Position numbers and translations under genes: made by a program
Shown here: positions 61,229-64,000 of the stretch, one piece after another
Position numbering within the stretch: the first letter of the stretch is position 1
Layout of the letters: every line of letters begins with the position of its first letter
Source of the DNA: Chryseobacterium gambrini
GTDB lineage: Bacteria > Bacteroidota > Bacteroidia > Flavobacteriales > Weeksellaceae
Length of the DNA stretch: 64,000 nucleotides
Assembly: GCF_900156825.1 (NCBI RefSeq)
Contig: NZ_FTOV01000005.1
Coordinates: 186,001 to 250,000 of the forward strand
Reading direction: 5' to 3'
Notes under the pieces: model-generated
What the model was told of the DNA's origin: nothing
Databases searched by the model: none
What the model saw: the letters and a program-made list of their open reading frames with translations, nothing else

Positions 61229-63136
61229 ATGGAAAAAAAGATTACGAAAATTCAACTGAATAACTACAAAGGATATTTTGGAGAATACGAGCCTATTTCA
61301 TTACTTAAAGCTGAAAATGTACTAATCTATGGAGAAAATGGTAGTGGAAAAAGTTCTTTATATAAGGCAATCAACAACTTTTTTTTAAGCTCAAGAGATA
61401 ACTCCGTATTATTTGCAAAAAATAAACATAATGAAAATGAAGATGGAGCCATTACAATTGAATTTTCTGATTATGACGTAACAAATTCTAAAATCATTGA
61501 ATCATCAGAAATTAATTATCAGTTTTCTAGTACAACATCAAACCATAATGTACAGTTTATTCAAGATGCTGCATTAACTAAAGGATTCCTTGATTATACT
61601 GATTTATTAAAAATATATTTTCATGATGATCCTAAACCAAATTTATTTGAGCTAATTGTATTGATAATTCTTGGAGATCACATTCCCGTTAGTAGTGGTG
61701 GTAATTTTAAATTTAAAGAGAGATGGGATAAACTTCAAAAAGATTTAATCGATTATTCATATACTCGTAATGATTGGACTCACCGAAGAGCTTTTAATTT
61801 CTTACCAATATTTGAAACTCACTTAAGATCCACTCTAGATGAAGTTTTCCAAAAAACAAATCATTATTTAGACAAATATTTTATTGATTTCAATATAGAA
61901 TTAGAATATACTTTATTGCCTCTAACATTTAATTATGAAGACTATAAATCAGATTGGTTTACAACTGCAGATTTAAGGTTACAAGTAAAGAAAAACGGTG
62001 TAACTTACGAAAATGGCTACAGTGATTATCTGAATGAAGCTCGACTTTCTGCTATAGCGATTTGCATGTACCTTTCAACCTTAAGCATTACAAATGATAA
62101 TTTCGATATTAAAATTTTATATTTAGATGATGTATTTATTGGATTAGATTCTGGAAATAGAATACCAATACTAAAAATACTACAAGATGATTTTGGAGAC
62201 TATCAAAAGTTCATTTCCACCTATGACAGACACTGGTACGAACTCGCTAAAAGGCAATTTCAAATTTATAACCCAGACTCTTGGAAATTTTTAGAAATTT
62301 ATGTCGGTTATGATTTTGATGTAAATGGTATGAAAATAAATAAACCTATTATAAATATAGGTTCTGATTATTATGAAAAAGGAACTTTTTATTTGCATCA
62401 TGATACTAAACCTGATTATCCTGCTGCAGCTAATTATTTTAGAAAAGCATTAGAAGAACTTCTCTCCACAAGCTTACCTAGTTGTGAAATAGTTGATAGT
62501 GATAATACTAAAATCCCAGAATATAAATTGGGAAAATTCATAACAATTTGTCATAATGTTCTAAAAAAGACTGGGCATGATGTTACACATATTAATACAA
62601 TAAATAGCCATCTTTACACTTTACTTCACCCCCTATCACACCACGAAACAACTACATTAGTCTATAAAAGAGAGTTAGAATCAATTGAGCATGCATTTTT
62701 TAAATTGAAAGAACAATTAAGAAATATAGATTATTTAACAAATTATCAATGTATACAAGGGGGAAATAGTCGTTTAAGAATACATTTCAAAATTAGTTTG
62801 GCTGATAAACATATTCAAAATTATGAATTTATCTTGCAAGAACCTCTTCTTATCTTTAAAAAAGCTGATGGAACTCTTGAGCTTATTGACTGTAAATGTT
62901 ACATAACAAGACTTGAAGGAATTAAAAATGGAACATTTTTCTTTCAAAAAGATGTAAAAAAAGAAGACCCACATTTTCAATATAAATCATTTATTGAAGC
63001 TGTTTATAAAACGTATGATCATATTATAAATCATGAAGGTCTTTCTTTTACTAGACCCATTAAGGCAATCGATGTTATAGAATATTATAATGGTAAAACA
63101 TGGGAAGCATTGCAAAATATACTGATTTGGAAGTAA
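61229..63136 (+). CDS. RecF/SMC-like AAA ATPase, partner of the DUF262 protein
   Basis: A 635-residue ATPase from the ATG at 61229, one base after the upstream stop; a TTG at 61211 would overlap that gene. Walker A 'YGENGSGKSSLYKA' lies near residue 34, an SMC-type signature region 'YLNEARLSAIAICMYL' near 267-282, and Walker B 'KILYLDDVFIGLD' near 295-307, with 'STYDRHWYELAKRQF' after it. The coiled-coil spacer is very short, unlike SMC/Rad50. The C-terminal half has a helical region with 'LLHPLSHHETTTLVYKREL', a His-containing motif common after AAA domains in defence proteins, then a beta domain of unknown type. It probably powers or gates the DUF262 partner. Confidence 0.75.
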   Translation: MEKKITKIQLNNYKGYFGEYEPISLLKAENVLIYGENGSGKSSLYKAINNFFLSSRDNSVLFAKNKHNENEDGAITIEFSDYDVTNSKIIESSEINYQFSSTTSNHNVQFIQDAALTKGFLDYTDLLKIYFHDDPKPNLFELIVLIILGDHIPVSSGGNFKFKERWDKLQKDLIDYSYTRNDWTHRRAFNFLPIFETHLRSTLDEVFQKTNHYLDKYFIDFNIELEYTLLPLTFNYEDYKSDWFTTADLRLQVKKNGVTYENGYSDYLNEARLSAIAICMYLSTLSITNDNFDIKILYLDDVFIGLDSGNRIPILKILQDDFGDYQKFISTYDRHWYELAKRQFQIYNPDSWKFLEIYVGYDFDVNGMKINKPIINIGSDYYEKGTFYLHHDTKPDYPAAANYFRKALEELLSTSLPSCEIVDSDNTKIPEYKLGKFITICHNVLKKTGHDVTHINTINSHLYTLLHPLSHHETTTLVYKRELESIEHAFFKLKEQLRNIDYLTNYQCIQGGNSRLRIHFKISLADKHIQNYEFILQEPLLIFKKADGTLELIDCKCYITRLEGIKNGTFFFQKDVKKEDPHFQYKSFIEAVYKTYDHIINHEGLSFTRPIKAIDVIEYYNGKTWEALQNILIWK

Positions 63137-63515
63137 AATTCAATATTATATATTAAAATTATAATTCCACTCAGACTGAGTGCAATGTTTTCTATATAGC
63201 CATTTAAGAAATTAAATAATAAATATTATTTAATTATTTTTTTTTGATTAAGTCGGATTGGTACATTTCACTTTCAATTATACGTAAAAAATCACATATT
63301 TTCTAAATATTTCTCTTGCATTATTGAGTCTACTTTAAATCAAAACAGTTAAATTTACTATAAATGTTAGCATTTTTTAACCTCTAATGCATATATACTC
63401 TGTTATTGACCTATACTTACTTCTTCTTATATTATAGCTTATACTTTCTCTTTAATATTCCAGTAAACCATAACTTCTTTCTACTTGCTTTTCCTTGTAC
63501 TATTTTTTACAGAAT
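63137..63515. other. 379-base AT-rich intergenic region
   Basis: No gene. A perfect palindrome CACTCAG-A-CTGAGTG is at 63168-63182, 31 bases after the ATPase stop, without a T-run. Nothing else was recognised. Confidence 0.5.
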
Positions 63516-64000
63516 TTATTTGTAGTATTTAATTTTTTCTTTTTTCATGAATCCTTCCAAATCTCTGATCGTAATATTATTTAAAAATTTTATAGAATTT
63601 TTTATCATCCCGTCTTTATCAGCTATTTTTACATCTTTTGATTTTGAATCAACTATCTTATCTCCCTTAGCATAATAATTACTTGTTTTTTCAAGCTTAC
63701 CTAGTTTGTTATTTAAAACATATTCTATGTTGTAACTGATATCTTTAAAATCTCCATAAGAATTGAATGTCGATTTCTTTACTCCAATCAAATTTTTATT
63801 TTCATCAAAATAATATTCATAAGATGATTCATTGAAAGGTATTCCCTCTGCCCAATAATATAGTAATTGCTTTATGTAAACTATTTTTTTATCTTTTTCT
63901 AAAATCTGATAAATATTCTCATAAATCATATCCCCATATTCATCGTAAACATCTGTTGTTTTTAAAGGATATATCTTACCATTTTGAGAATTTTTTACAT
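63516..64000 (-). CDS. Hypothetical protein, N-terminus beyond the window
   Basis: The minus-strand frame stays open from the stop at 63516 to the window edge. An internal ATG at 63929 would give 137 residues, but in-frame sequence upstream continues ('KNSQNGKIYPLKTTDVYDE') without a stop, so the gene is probably longer. The visible part is Lys/Tyr/Asn-rich with repeated beta-hairpin-like text ('YEYYFDENKNLIGVKKSTFN', 'NIEYVLNNKLGKLEKTSNYY'), resembling YD/WG-type repeat or immunity-like proteins. No family assigned. It is convergent with the ATPase gene. Confidence 0.5.
   Translation of the reverse strand, partial: VKNSQNGKIYPLKTTDVYDEYGDMIYENIYQILEKDKKIVYIKQLLYYWAEGIPFNESSYEYYFDENKNLIGVKKSTFNSYGDFKDISYNIEYVLNNKLGKLEKTSNYYAKGDKIVDSKSKDVKIADKDGMIKNSIKFLNNITIRDLEGFMKKEKIKYYK

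Noticed and set aside
63168..63182. Palindrome CACTCAG-A-CTGAGTG after the ATPase gene
   Set aside because: Too short and isolated to call an attachment site or terminator; noted only in the intergenic entry.

Overview
The window looks like a chromosomal segment of a Chryseobacterium-type member of the Flavobacteriia (Bacteroidota). The support is: type IX secretion C-terminal sorting domains, lipoproteins with 'SCxx' lipoboxes, a TonB-dependent receptor with a carboxypeptidase-like N-domain, several TAnnTTTG -7 boxes, small helix-turn-helix proteins typical of that genus, and a decayed DUF6266 gene. No complete rRNA or tRNA gene and no CRISPR array was seen.

Region 1 (0.2-3.4 kb) is a VIT/DUF2135 secreted protein that carries TonB-receptor-like VVVTG motifs. 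Region 2 (3.7-25.8 kb, all minus strand) is a complete-looking beta-1,3/beta-1,6-glucan (laminarin-like) utilisation locus. A membrane-bound propeller/Y_Y_Y/LuxR regulator sits at its 3' end. The upstream genes encode a clan GH-A TIM barrel fused to an outer-membrane beta-barrel, a multi-domain glycan-binding lipoprotein, a GH16 lipoprotein, a cytoplasmic GH149-like glucan phosphorylase, a GH17 lipoprotein, a GH30 lipoprotein, an MFS sugar symporter fused to a GH17 domain, a cytoplasmic GH17, a T9SS-exported GH16 and a T9SS-exported binding protein. There is no SusC/SusD pair. The inferred flow is: surface GH16/GH17/GH30 enzymes cut and debranch the glucan, the fused barrel admits oligosaccharides, the MFS carrier imports them, and GH17 plus the phosphorylase finish the job in the cytoplasm.

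Region 3 (26.3-31.0 kb) is a giant VCBS/FG-GAP T9SS protein. Region 4 (31.4-39.3 kb) is a probable metal-related module: LytS-type kinase, LytTR regulator, DUF3500 lipoprotein, histidine-rich TonB receptor, T9SS DUF3500 protein and a HupE/UreJ-like permease. Region 5 (39.3-53.0 kb) is accessory: palindromic and tandem repeats, the DUF6266 remnant, two HTH proteins, a surface-adhesin pair, a TPR/LuxR regulator, a 53-residue secreted peptide, and a four-gene lipoprotein/membrane/kinase/regulator operon. Related tRNA-3'-end-like sequences occur near 40.16 and 52.99 kb.

Region 6 (53.0-64.0 kb) is much more AT-rich and looks like a transferred island. It holds a NdpA-like nucleoid protein coupled to a membrane protein, a small filamentous-phage-like replication element, and a two-gene candidate defence system. 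That system pairs a protein with two DUF262 domains and a type IIG methylase-like specificity tail with a RecF/SMC-like ATPase; it is the strongest candidate for an undescribed system. A partial unknown gene runs off the right edge.
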